From Bacillus_P idriensis_A (GTDB taxonomy: Bacteria > Bacillota > Bacilli > Bacillales > Bacillaceae), in assembly GCF_050483325.1 (NCBI RefSeq), contig NZ_JBCMYF010000035.1:124001-188000 (forward strand): a stretch of DNA of 64,000 nucleotides, written 5' to 3'. The notes below the pieces were generated by a model. It did not search any database and had not been told where the DNA came from. It saw nothing but the letters and a program-made list of their open reading frames with translations. Both the position numbers and the translations under genes were made by a program. Positions 15,069 to 22,781 of this stretch are shown in pieces; the first letter of the stretch is position 1; every line of letters begins with the position of its first letter.

Positions 15069-15914
15069 TTATTCTGAAGAACTGGAAAGATTAGAGATTT
15101 TCAAATTCTGATAGGGGAAAATCGCTTCCGTTTTTAAACGATTTTCTTTTTTCAGCTGAAGAACAGTAACTTGAAACTCATCTGCAATAGAGAATAGCGT
15201 ATCTCCCTTTTTCACCGTATACGTTTTAATATCCGGCTTTTCATTAACAATTAACTTTTGGCCGATTGCCAAAGTGTTTGACGACAGTCCGTTCAGCTCT
15301 TTTATGGCTTCAACGGTAAGACCGTATGTCTTTCCGAGCCCCCACAGCGTGTCCCCTTTTTTCACAGTAATAGAAGCTGGATTTTGCACAGCAGCCGCTG
15401 CAGGCATCGTGAGGACCGGCACGGTTTCAATTTTGCTTGCAGCCACCATCAGAAATGGATTAACGGCATTTTTCTTATCGAAGCTCCACTTTCCTTTATG
15501 TATCTCAAAATGAAGATGTGTTCCTCTTGATGCGCCTGTATTTCCAATAACGCCTATTTCATGTCCTTTCTTCACTTTGGAACCTTCTGGAACTGACCTT
15601 TTGCTTAAATGAGCATAGACCGTTTCATAGCCTTCCGGGTGCTGAATAAATACCACATGTCCATATGTATCGGAATAATAAGATTTCGTCACAATACCTT
15701 CTTGCACAGATTGAATAACGGTTCCATCAGGAGCTGCGATATCAATCCCTTTATGTTTTCCGCCTCTTGTTCCAAACGTATCAGTAATTGTCCCCTTTAA
15801 GGGGCTGGACCAATTTAATTCTTCAGCCTTTGCCTGCGTGCCGCTTACGAATAAAAGGACAATGCATACACCGACTATTAATGCGATTGATAATCTTCTT
15901 AACAAATCTAACAT
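15069..15914 (-). CDS. Secreted M23 metallopeptidase with two LysM domains
   Basis: 281 aa. A signal peptide (cleavage probably after GTQAKA) is followed by an M23/LytM endopeptidase domain near residues 38-150 with metal ligands in HKGIDIA (HxxxD) and HLHFE (HxH). Two LysM wall-binding domains follow near 183-225 and 231-275. Expected to cut peptidoglycan cross-bridges outside the membrane. ATG follows AGGGGG. It could act in sporulation or vegetative wall turnover; no clear sporulation promoter was found. Confidence 0.9.
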   Translation of the reverse strand: MLDLLRRLSIALIVGVCIVLLFVSGTQAKAEELNWSSPLKGTITDTFGTRGGKHKGIDIAAPDGTVIQSVQEGIVTKSYYSDTYGHVVFIQHPEGYETVYAHLSKRSVPEGSKVKKGHEIGVIGNTGASRGTHLHFEIHKGKWSFDKKNAVNPFLMVAASKIETVPVLTMPAAAAVQNPASITVKKGDTLWGLGKTYGLTVEAIKELNGLSSNTLAIGQKLIVNEKPDIKTYTVKKGDTLFSIADEFQVTVLQLKKENRLKTEAIFPYQNLKISNLSSSSE

Positions 15915-16222
15915 AACTTCCCCCTAGGCTCTTGTTTGTCAAAAATTGACCAATACTAGTATTATGCAGTGATTTCCAATTCATACATAAAGATTTAGAG
16001 GGGATCGCATGGTTTAAGCCGGCCATTCCTGTACATCCCTTTATTTTCGCAGGCAATGCAGGGTTCTTTTAGTTCGCATTTTTTTATCTGCGAAAGGCTC
16101 TTTAAGCTGGTTTAGACTATAAGTTAAAAACTTCAGTGGATTGCAGCGGAAGGCAATATAATTCTTTATTTCCTAACAAAAAAAACCGCAGCAATCACTC
16201 CTGCAGCGGTCAAAATTCTCCT
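15915..16222. other. Intergenic region, M23 gene - rsiX
   Basis: Holds the rsiX terminator (16181-16212) and a 16-bp motif AGTGGATTGCAGCGGA (16135-16150) that recurs with one change at 27223-27238. A 77-codon open frame here has no ribosome-binding site and is not accepted as a gene. No further structure is seen. Confidence 0.6.
16181..16212 (-). terminator. Terminator of sigX-rsiX
   Basis: Minus strand: ACCGCTGC...GCTGCGGT stem with one mismatch, followed by T8. Confidence 0.8.
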
Positions 16223-17371
16223 CTATTCGTTTAAATCGACAGGATTTGGTGAAAAAGGCACAGGCACTGCCTCTGTCAAATCCATTTCTCCGACTCTGTC
16301 TACATTCAATCCTTCGAACTTTACACTTTCATATCCAAACTCTTTAGCCGTCATTAAGATGGCTTCAAGCATTAAAGTATCTGTTTCATTATCATCAATC
16401 GTTGATTCAGACGAAAATTCTATGGTCACATCTTTATTTGTTTCTTCAATGTCTTTGATGTCAACTGTTTGTTCAATGACAGGTTTAAGGCCGAGTGTTC
16501 CATTTCCCTTCATTGCGGACAATGCCTCAGAAAGTTTTTCAAATGGGAGCAGGGATGGGGCGAGAAGTTTTGGCGCTTCAATGCTCTCCTGGTAAAGGAA
16601 ATACGCTTTTCTTTTAAGAGTGCCAAGTTTCATGCCTTCCTGGAAACCATATGCACCTAATTCAATTCCCTTCTCACTGTTTTTAAAGTACTCTGCCTCT
16701 TTGATGCCCTGCCAGCGGAAGGACTCTTCAATGCCTTCTGTGAAAAGTTTATTGTCCGTTTCTGATGAGGATTCAGCGAAAGGACTATCGTTTACTTCTA
16801 TTAATAGCTTAGATGGAATCCCTTCTGCATAAGTAAGCTTCAATCCTGATAAAGAAGAAGGACTTAGCCCTGCCGGTGATGGATCAAAATCTGAAAGAAC
16901 CGACTGAAACATGGCCAGATAATCTTCACTTTTCTCCATTTGAAAGCTGAGAGGGATCATATTTTGCACCTGCTTATCCGGATAAGCAGCTGTGACAATG
17001 GAATAGCCGTCTTCAGAACGGGCAACAAATGTGCTTTTGTCAGAACCGGCTGTCAGTTCCGCCTCTTTTTTTGATTCAGCATTCTCTGAGAATGGCTGTA
17101 CCTGGTCTGAACTTGCTTTATCCATGCTTGATTCTGATTTGCTGCTGCTTTGATTTATGCCCAATTGATTCATGAAAAAAGGCGATATTAATAATAGAAT
17201 AAAAAGGGCGGCAATACTCGCGAAAGCAGGTGTTACCCAAGGCTTCCTGTGTTTATATTCTTTTTTCGGCAGCCGGGCATAAATTTCAGCAGAAGTCCGT
17301 TTATCTTCAATCGCCGGCAGCTTTCTTAAGGCTTCGGCAATTTGATCTTCATTCCAATTTGATTTGTTCAT
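16223..17371 (-). CDS. rsiX: Anti-sigma-X factor RsiX
   Basis: 382-aa single-pass membrane protein. The cytosolic N-terminus (residues about 1-45) should hold SigX inactive; a membrane helix lies near 46-70 (WVTPAFASIAALFILLLISP). The large external part starts with a Ser/Glu-rich linker and is otherwise unassigned. Its ATG overlaps the sigX stop (ATGA), so the two are translationally coupled. Length is close to B. subtilis RsiX. Confidence 0.92.
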   Translation of the reverse strand: MNKSNWNEDQIAEALRKLPAIEDKRTSAEIYARLPKKEYKHRKPWVTPAFASIAALFILLLISPFFMNQLGINQSSSKSESSMDKASSDQVQPFSENAESKKEAELTAGSDKSTFVARSEDGYSIVTAAYPDKQVQNMIPLSFQMEKSEDYLAMFQSVLSDFDPSPAGLSPSSLSGLKLTYAEGIPSKLLIEVNDSPFAESSSETDNKLFTEGIEESFRWQGIKEAEYFKNSEKGIELGAYGFQEGMKLGTLKRKAYFLYQESIEAPKLLAPSLLPFEKLSEALSAMKGNGTLGLKPVIEQTVDIKDIEETNKDVTIEFSSESTIDDNETDTLMLEAILMTAKEFGYESVKFEGLNVDRVGEMDLTEAVPVPFSPNPVDLNE

Positions 17372-17904
17372 CCTTTTAAAATCCCCTCCTCCCTCACATT
17401 ATGGTCATCCAAATGCTTTTTCAATGCTTTTAAAGCCCTGTGCTGGGTGGTTTTCACTTTACTCTCAGTAAAACCAAGTGCAGCAGCGGTTTCTGCAATG
17501 GACAGCCCTTGCAAATAACGCAGAATGATGACAGAGCGCTGATCAACTGTGCAGCTGCCCAGTGAACGGTAAATCCCCTGCAATTCTTCATTTTGAGCGG
17601 CAATTTCCTCAGGCATTGGCTGCACATCCTGTATTTGCTGCCGGTCCCAATCAAATGTTTCCAGAATTCTTTGCTTCAAGGTTTTTTGCTTTCTGAAAAA
17701 GTCGATGGCCACATGCCTGGCTATCGAAAAAATCCACGTTTTTTCACTGCTTCTTCCTTCGAAGCTGTCATAGGATTTTAATATGCGTATATATACTTCC
17801 TGAACGAGGTCTTCAGCCTGCTCACGATTTTTCACCATATAAAATAAGAATTGAAAAATATCTCCATGATACTTTTCATAGATCCTCTGAAAGGCCTCTT
17901 CCAT
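17368..17904 (-). CDS. sigX: ECF RNA polymerase sigma factor SigX
   Basis: 178 aa. Region 2 (residues about 10-75: FQFLFYMVKNREQAEDLVQEVYIRIL) and region 4 (about 115-165: DQRSVIILRYLQGLSIAETAAALGFTESKVKT). In B. subtilis SigX controls genes that alter surface charge and resistance to cationic peptides. ATG 17904 is 8 nt after GGGGG. Preceded by an ECF promoter, consistent with autoregulation. Confidence 0.95.
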   Translation of the reverse strand: MEEAFQRIYEKYHGDIFQFLFYMVKNREQAEDLVQEVYIRILKSYDSFEGRSSEKTWIFSIARHVAIDFFRKQKTLKQRILETFDWDRQQIQDVQPMPEEIAAQNEELQGIYRSLGSCTVDQRSVIILRYLQGLSIAETAAALGFTESKVKTTQHRALKALKKHLDDHNVREEGILKG

Positions 17905-17929
17905 GAATGAACCCCCGATCACACCATTA

Positions 17930-17956
17930 GTCGATTTTCTTCTATAAAAAGTTACA
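17930..17956 (-). promoter_or_regulatory. SigX autoregulatory promoter
   Basis: Minus strand: -35 TGTAAC (17951-17956), 17-bp spacer, -10 CGAC (17930-17933). Both boxes match those of the B. subtilis sigX promoter and the AT-rich spacer fits. Confidence 0.8.
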
Positions 17957-17979
17957 TATTACTCACTATATATCTGATC

Positions 17980-18007
17980 AAAATAAAAAGGAAGGTGCTC
18001 CCTTCCT
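17980..18007 (-). terminator. Terminator of the cobalamin operon
   Basis: Minus strand: GGAAGG-GAGCA-CCTTCC then TTTTTATTTT, just past the adenosyltransferase stop. Confidence 0.85.
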
Positions 18008-18022
18008 CCATTTCCAACTATT

Positions 18023-18601
18023 TTATGACTGTTTCGGCTTTGTAAATACGATTGCGCTTCTTTCGTATTCCACATCTTTAGAGCCGAGTCTTGCATTTGC
18101 GACTCTTGCTGCAGCAAAAAAGTAATCTGACAATCTATTCATATATTTTAATACATGCTCATTGATCTCTGTTTGCTTCTGCAGGGAAACAATGCAGCGT
18201 TCAGCTCTTCTTGCTACAGTTCTTGCAATATGTATGGCTGATGCCGCCTGTGTGCCCCCTGGAAGAATAAAGCGCTGAAGAGGAGGAGCTTCAGCAGAAT
18301 ACTGATCGATTCTTTCTTCTAAGAATGCAATCATCTCAGCTGTTGTTTTGTACGGGTGCTTTTGTTTGCCATGTATGACCGCAAGATCACTTCCGCAGTC
18401 AAAGAGCTCATGCTGAATTTTTTCAAATTCATGATACAGATCTGTCAGTTTATCTTCATGAAGAAACGGCATGGCAAGACCGACAAATGAATTGACTTCA
18501 TCAATCGTGCCGTATGCTTCTACTCTTAAATCATCTTTATCGACACGGCCGCCAATAATACTGGTTTTCCCTTTGTCGCCTGTTCTTGTATATAAATTCA
18601 T
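18023..18601 (-). CDS. Cob(I)alamin adenosyltransferase, PduO type
   Basis: 192 aa. Transfers the adenosyl group of ATP to reduced corrinoid, giving AdoCbl. Family signatures: N-terminal YTRTGDKGKTSIIGG (ATP-binding), FILPGGT near residue 108, HIARTVARRAER near 118-130, and YMNRLSDYFFAAAR near 152. It is the last gene of a cobalamin-riboswitch operon, so import and activation of B12 are co-expressed. Similar to B. subtilis YvqK/BtuR. Confidence 0.95.
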   Translation of the reverse strand: MNLYTRTGDKGKTSIIGGRVDKDDLRVEAYGTIDEVNSFVGLAMPFLHEDKLTDLYHEFEKIQHELFDCGSDLAVIHGKQKHPYKTTAEMIAFLEERIDQYSAEAPPLQRFILPGGTQAASAIHIARTVARRAERCIVSLQKQTEINEHVLKYMNRLSDYFFAAARVANARLGSKDVEYERSAIVFTKPKQS

Positions 18602-18672
18602 TTTTCAGCAGCTCCTTTAGGGTTTAAAGTAAAAAGAGCGAAACGAATCGCTCTTTTATTTTACCATCTTTC

Positions 18673-19188
18673 TTATTGCATTGTTACGCCATAATCCTTC
18701 TTATTCAAGTAATACTCAAACGTTTTTCTCATGACAGGATAAAGCAAAAGAAAGAATATGCCGTTTCCGATTGCATGTGCGGTATCAAAAGGCAGCCCGG
18801 CAAGGTAATAGGCGAATCCATGGTCAGTCAAGACAAACATATTCAGGGAAACAACAAATCCGAATACGTATCCTGCTAATACAGAAATGGGCGTAAAGAT
18901 GATCAGACGATTTGATTTTACATGTTTGCCTAAAATTCCTGTTAACAAGGCAAGAATGCCCCATGCGAGCATTTGCCAGATTGTCCACGTCCCCATCCCG
19001 AGCAGCAAATTGCTCAGGAAGCATCCTAAAACGGCTACAATCATGCCATTTACAGGGCCGATTAATATAGAAGTGATGAGAATAATGGCAGTCATCGGCT
19101 GAATGTTCGGCACAAATTGAAAAGCCATTCTTCCAACAACTGATAATGCGATCAGCAGTGACAGCAGACTGATTCTTCTAGTTGTCAT
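18673..19188 (-). CDS. ECF transporter S component, probable cobalamin (CbrT-type)
   Basis: 171-aa membrane protein with five to six helices and the S-component pattern (RRISLLSLLIALSVVGRMAFQFVPNIQP...GPVNGMIVAVLGCFLSNLLLGMGTWTIWQM). The substrate is assigned from context: it lies between a cobalamin-riboswitch-controlled lipoprotein gene and an adenosyltransferase gene. It would use the shared EcfAAT energising module encoded elsewhere. ATG start. Confidence 0.85.
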   Translation of the reverse strand: MTTRRISLLSLLIALSVVGRMAFQFVPNIQPMTAIILITSILIGPVNGMIVAVLGCFLSNLLLGMGTWTIWQMLAWGILALLTGILGKHVKSNRLIIFTPISVLAGYVFGFVVSLNMFVLTDHGFAYYLAGLPFDTAHAIGNGIFFLLLYPVMRKTFEYYLNKKDYGVTMQ

Positions 19189-19202
19189 AGCGATCTCTCG
19201 GA

Positions 19203-19613
19203 TTACTCATATTTTCTTAAATCGAACTCAACTTTATCTCCATCTTTCAGCTCGATTTCATTAGCTCCCGTCATTGCGTCTTCTCCATTAACAATTAAAT
19301 GCCAGTAAGTTTTATCCGCTTCGCTTGCCATGATTCCATCAATACCGCTGATAAATCCGCCTGCTTCTTTCACTTCAAAATTCGCTTTCATTGCATCCAT
19401 CAGTGTCTGGCCTTCTTCAAAAGCCACTTCTTTAGAATCGACTTTCTCCGCCATTTCATTTTTAGTAAGTGTAACAGCAGCTTTCATCTCTTCTGCTTCA
19501 TCAGCAGCCTGTTCTGATTTTGGAGCTTCTTCCTTCGGTTCCTCAGCCGTATTTCCGCAAGCTGCAAGAAGCGCTAAAAGGAAAACGGACAGTAAACTTA
19601 TTAATTTTTTCAT
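19203..19613 (-). CDS. DUF4430 lipoprotein (transcobalamin-like domain)
   Basis: 136 aa. A lipoprotein signal with lipobox LAAC is followed by an acidic linker of about 35 residues and a DUF4430 domain near 70-136 (EGQTLMDAMKANFEV...GFISGIDGIMASEADKTYWHLIVNGEDAMTGANEIELKDGDKVEF). DUF4430 resembles the C-terminal domain of intrinsic factor/transcobalamin. First gene after the cobalamin riboswitch, so it is plausibly a surface B12 binder feeding the S component; this is inference. ATG 19613 follows GGAGAG. Confidence 0.82.
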   Translation of the reverse strand: MKKLISLLSVFLLALLAACGNTAEEPKEEAPKSEQAADEAEEMKAAVTLTKNEMAEKVDSKEVAFEEGQTLMDAMKANFEVKEAGGFISGIDGIMASEADKTYWHLIVNGEDAMTGANEIELKDGDKVEFDLRKYE

Positions 19614-19723
19614 ACATAATCTCTCCTTCGTCTGTATGGATCTATTTAGTGGATCATGAAGCACTTAAGGAATGGAGATACGCCCTGATATGCCAGGACA
19701 CGGAGGTCTCAGGGCTGTTAACT

Positions 19724-19739
19724 TTGATATTAATATCAA
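19724..19739. promoter_or_regulatory. 16-bp perfect palindrome in the cobalamin operon leader
   Basis: TTGATATTAATATCAA lies between the riboswitch terminator and the lipoprotein start. It is operator-like, with some likeness to Fur-family boxes, but matches no site I can name. Confidence 0.45.
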
Positions 19740-19748
19740 GGGACATAA

Positions 19749-19780
19749 GAAAAAGCCCATCTCCTCAGACGGGCTTTAAA
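19749..19780 (-). terminator. Expression-platform terminator of the cobalamin riboswitch
   Basis: Minus strand: AAAGCCCGTCT-GAGG-AGATGGGCTTT then TTTC. It lies about 90 nt after the aptamer. Confidence 0.8.
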
Positions 19781-19871
19781 ACGGCATAAATAAAATCAGA
19801 TTGTATGCAAAGAACCATAAATCCTGCCGTTTCTATGCTCTGGCCCCCGGAGTATACAAACAATGTAAGAG

Positions 19872-20050
19872 ATATAGGCAGGTCTACTGACTCTTGCGTC
19901 ATCCTCCACTTGAACCTTCCCATATAATAAACAGCAATACAGCCATCTGATTATACAGTGGTTTAGCCAAAGTTTCGTCGGCAATTACAGTTGCGGGGAC
20001 AGTTCAGGCATTTCACCTGATTCCCTATTAAGCGTAAAGCACCTATATTT
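19872..20050 (-). promoter_or_regulatory. Cobalamin riboswitch
   Basis: The minus strand shows AATAGGGAATCAGGTGAAAT, the B12 box region GTCCCCGCAACTGTAATTGC, and the 3' block GGATGACGCAAGAGTCAGTAG followed by ACCTGCC, in the order of the class-I cobalamin aptamer. It should reduce expression of the three downstream B12 genes when cobalamin is plentiful. Confidence 0.95.
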
Positions 20051-20076
20051 CAACGTATATGATTTTATAAATTCAG

Positions 20077-20105
20077 TCTTATTTTACATAAAACGACTGT
20101 GGTCT
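20077..20105 (-). promoter_or_regulatory. Promoter of the cobalamin operon
   Basis: Minus strand: TTGAAG, 17-bp spacer, TAAAAT, about 30-40 bp upstream of the aptamer. Confidence 0.5.
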
Positions 20106-20151
20106 TCAACAGAAATTTCATTCGGTGTTTCTTATGAAACAAGAATTTTCG

Positions 20152-21963
20152 TCATGTTCTATCAGAAACATCGTTTTTTCGAGGCAAATAGAAGGTGAAC
20201 GCCGTCCCTTCATTGACCTTGCTGTGAACATTGATTGTGCCTGCATGGGCATCTACGATGTTTTTTGCAATCGCAAGGCCAAGCCCAGTGCCGGAACGTC
20301 CTCTCGTTCTTGCCTTATCCGCTTTATAAAAACGTTCAAAGACAAAAGGCAGATCCTCTTCTACAATTCCCGTTCCTGTATCTTTCACATCAATTTTCAT
20401 GCCGCCTGCAACGGTTTGAACATGAATCTCAACAGATCCCCCTTCAAGGGTATGCCTGATCGCATTATCAACAAGGTTCGTCAAAACCTGTTCAATCTTA
20501 TCCGGATCAAGGACAAATTCAGGATCATCTATTGAAAAAGAGGAGGTTAACGTAATTTTTTTGTCTCTTGCAAGTCCCTGGAATTTCCGGCTGATTTTCT
20601 CAATAAAATCATGAATGAAGATTCGCTCCAAATTAAGAGTGATGTGCCCTGCTTCCATTCTGGCAAGATCAAGCAAATCGTTAACAAGTCTTCCCATGCG
20701 CAGTGATTCATCATAAATGACCTGAGCAATCTCTTTTTTCTCTTCCTCAGAGCTTGCAATGTCATCGACTATCGCTTCACTGTATCCCTGCAGCATGGCA
20801 ATCGGAGTTCTCAGTTCATGACTGACATTGGCAATAAAATCTTTTCGGAGCTTATCGAGTCTTCTTTCTTCAGTCATATCCCTCAGAACAGCCACCGCTC
20901 CCCGCACATAAGACTGGTTATATAGCGGGCTCATGACCATCACCCAGCTCCTGCCCTGCAGATTGACTTCTACAATATGTTCTCTCTCTGTATGAACGAC
21001 CCTTTGAAATAATTCTTTTGCTTCTGGAGGGATTTCCTCCCCAGCATTAATTTGCATTTTTTGTTCATAATACCATGACTGAAGAAAACGTTCAGCAGGA
21101 GGATTCGTCACCAGTATCGTCCCATCAATATTTAGCGTGATGACACCGTCTGCCATACTGCTTAATATGCTTGTTAAATGTTCTTTTTCCTGGTTCAGTG
21201 CATTAATGTTGAATTTCAGCTGCCTGCCCATCTGATTAAACGCGATGGCAAGCTCGCCAATTTCATCGTGACTTAAAATCGGCACCTTCGTATCGAACTT
21301 TCCGCGTGTAAGCTCTTGCGTTGCTTCTCTCATTCTTCTGAGCGGATAGGTAATTCTAGTTGATAAAAAGAATGCGAATATCGTCGTCAATACAATTGCA
21401 ATACCTGCAGCAAGCAGAATATATTTTGTTGTATGCTTTGTTGTTTCGTGAACAGCAAGCAGTGACTGCGACATAAACACTGCCCCGTTTTCGTTTTCCC
21501 CATTTTTCAGTTCATACGGCACGCCAACAAGCAGCACTTCATCCTTGTTGTCAGAACTGATTTGCTGTTCTTTGGAGAGTTCCGTGAGCTTGCTGACATT
21601 TTTTTGATCTGTAAAGACTTTTGAAAGCTCGGGGTCTTTCCGAATATCCTGCATGTCAAAAACGGGTGTGCTCTCGAATTTCTTCGGCGAAAACCAGTAT
21701 TTATCCTGATCTTCAACAATGATGATGCTCGTAAGTTCATCAGCCAGTTCCCATGAAATGGAACGCGCGAGTTCCTGATCTTCATGATTTTCAAGAATAA
21801 CCGAGATTTTATTGGCCAATTGTGTAAGCTCCCGTTCGGCCTCATCGACATGATAATTTTCAATGAATTCGAGAAGAAGCACAGTCAGAATTAATAAAAC
21901 AAATGAAACGAGCAATAAAATGGTAAACCAAAGTTTACCGACTACGCTTTTCCAAAACATCAT
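20152..21963 (-). CDS. resE: ResE, membrane histidine kinase of the ResDE system
   Basis: 603 aa. Membrane helices near residues 8-30 and 180-203 enclose an external sensor; then HAMP near 205-257, PAS near 262-360, HisKA with histidine in FIANVSHELRTPIAMLQGYS near 380, and HATPase with NLVDNAIRHT and GTGLGLAIAK. Controls aerobic and anaerobic respiration genes through ResD. The start overlaps the resD stop. Confidence 0.96.
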   Translation of the reverse strand: MMFWKSVVGKLWFTILLLVSFVLLILTVLLLEFIENYHVDEAERELTQLANKISVILENHEDQELARSISWELADELTSIIIVEDQDKYWFSPKKFESTPVFDMQDIRKDPELSKVFTDQKNVSKLTELSKEQQISSDNKDEVLLVGVPYELKNGENENGAVFMSQSLLAVHETTKHTTKYILLAAGIAIVLTTIFAFFLSTRITYPLRRMREATQELTRGKFDTKVPILSHDEIGELAIAFNQMGRQLKFNINALNQEKEHLTSILSSMADGVITLNIDGTILVTNPPAERFLQSWYYEQKMQINAGEEIPPEAKELFQRVVHTEREHIVEVNLQGRSWVMVMSPLYNQSYVRGAVAVLRDMTEERRLDKLRKDFIANVSHELRTPIAMLQGYSEAIVDDIASSEEEKKEIAQVIYDESLRMGRLVNDLLDLARMEAGHITLNLERIFIHDFIEKISRKFQGLARDKKITLTSSFSIDDPEFVLDPDKIEQVLTNLVDNAIRHTLEGGSVEIHVQTVAGGMKIDVKDTGTGIVEEDLPFVFERFYKADKARTRGRSGTGLGLAIAKNIVDAHAGTINVHSKVNEGTAFTFYLPRKNDVSDRT

Positions 21964-22682
21964 TCACTGCCTACCTCAAATTTGTATCCAACTCCCCATA
22001 CCGTGACAATCATGGTAGCTGCATCAGGTGAAACCTTGCTGAGTTTTTCTCTCAGCCGTTTGACATGAGTATCAACCGTTCTCAGATCCCCAAAGAACTC
22101 GTATTGCCATACTTCTTTTAACAATTTCTCGCGGTCGTAAACTTTATCAGGCGTTTTTGCGAGAAAATAGAGCAGCTCATATTCTTTTGGCGTTAAACTG
22201 ACCTCTTTGCCGTCTGCAAGTACACGGTGTGCATCGTGATCGATGGAAAGATGCGGGAAGACTATCACATTCTTGGCTTTTGTTTCTGTTTTCAGGAATG
22301 ATGTTGTCGATGAGCGTCTCAACAGAGCTTTAACTCTTAAAACAACTTCTCTCGGACTGAAAGGCTTGACGATGTAGTCGTCTGTTCCAACTTCAAATCC
22401 CTGTACTCTGTTCACTTCTTCCCCTTTTGCAGTAAGCATAATGATCGGAGTCGCTTTTTTCAGGCGCAGCTGTCTGCACACTTCAATCCCATCAAGTCCC
22501 GGCATCATTAAGTCAAGCAGGATTAAGTCGTATTCTGCAGAAAGAGCCATTTCAAGAGCATCACTTCCGTTGTCAGCCTCTTCAATTTGATAGTTTTCTC
22601 TTTCTAAGTACATCTTCAAAAGTCTTCTGATTCTGTCTTCATCATCTACGACCAGAATTTTATAGTTCATGTTGTTATCCAT
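21960..22682 (-). CDS. resD: ResD, OmpR-family response regulator
   Basis: 240 aa. Receiver near 7-120 with the acidic pocket in VVDDED, phospho-acceptor Asp in LILLDLMMPG and Lys in VKPFSPRE; winged-helix DNA-binding domain near 145-238. Activates cytochrome, haem and nitrate-respiration genes and resABC in B. subtilis. ATG with AGGAGGAG upstream. Confidence 0.96.
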   Translation of the reverse strand: MDNNMNYKILVVDDEDRIRRLLKMYLERENYQIEEADNGSDALEMALSAEYDLILLDLMMPGLDGIEVCRQLRLKKATPIIMLTAKGEEVNRVQGFEVGTDDYIVKPFSPREVVLRVKALLRRSSTTSFLKTETKAKNVIVFPHLSIDHDAHRVLADGKEVSLTPKEYELLYFLAKTPDKVYDREKLLKEVWQYEFFGDLRTVDTHVKRLREKLSKVSPDAATMIVTVWGVGYKFEVGSE

Positions 22683-22781
22683 TTTGCTTCTCCTCCTTAA
22701 AAAACTCCTATAGCATTATCTTACCAAAAAACCTTCACTTTATATGAGTGAAGGCTCTTCAGCAAGTAAAGCAAGTTCTGA

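Larger units (their letters stand above)
19614..20151. other. Leader region of the cobalamin operon
   Basis: Contains, from promoter to gene on the minus strand, a sigma-A promoter, the cobalamin riboswitch, a terminator, and a 16-bp perfect palindrome, described separately. Nothing else is seen. Confidence 0.8.

Noticed and set aside
15823..16056. 77-codon minus-strand frame upstream of the M23 gene
   Set aside because: It overlaps the signal-peptide region of the real gene in another frame and lacks a ribosome-binding site.
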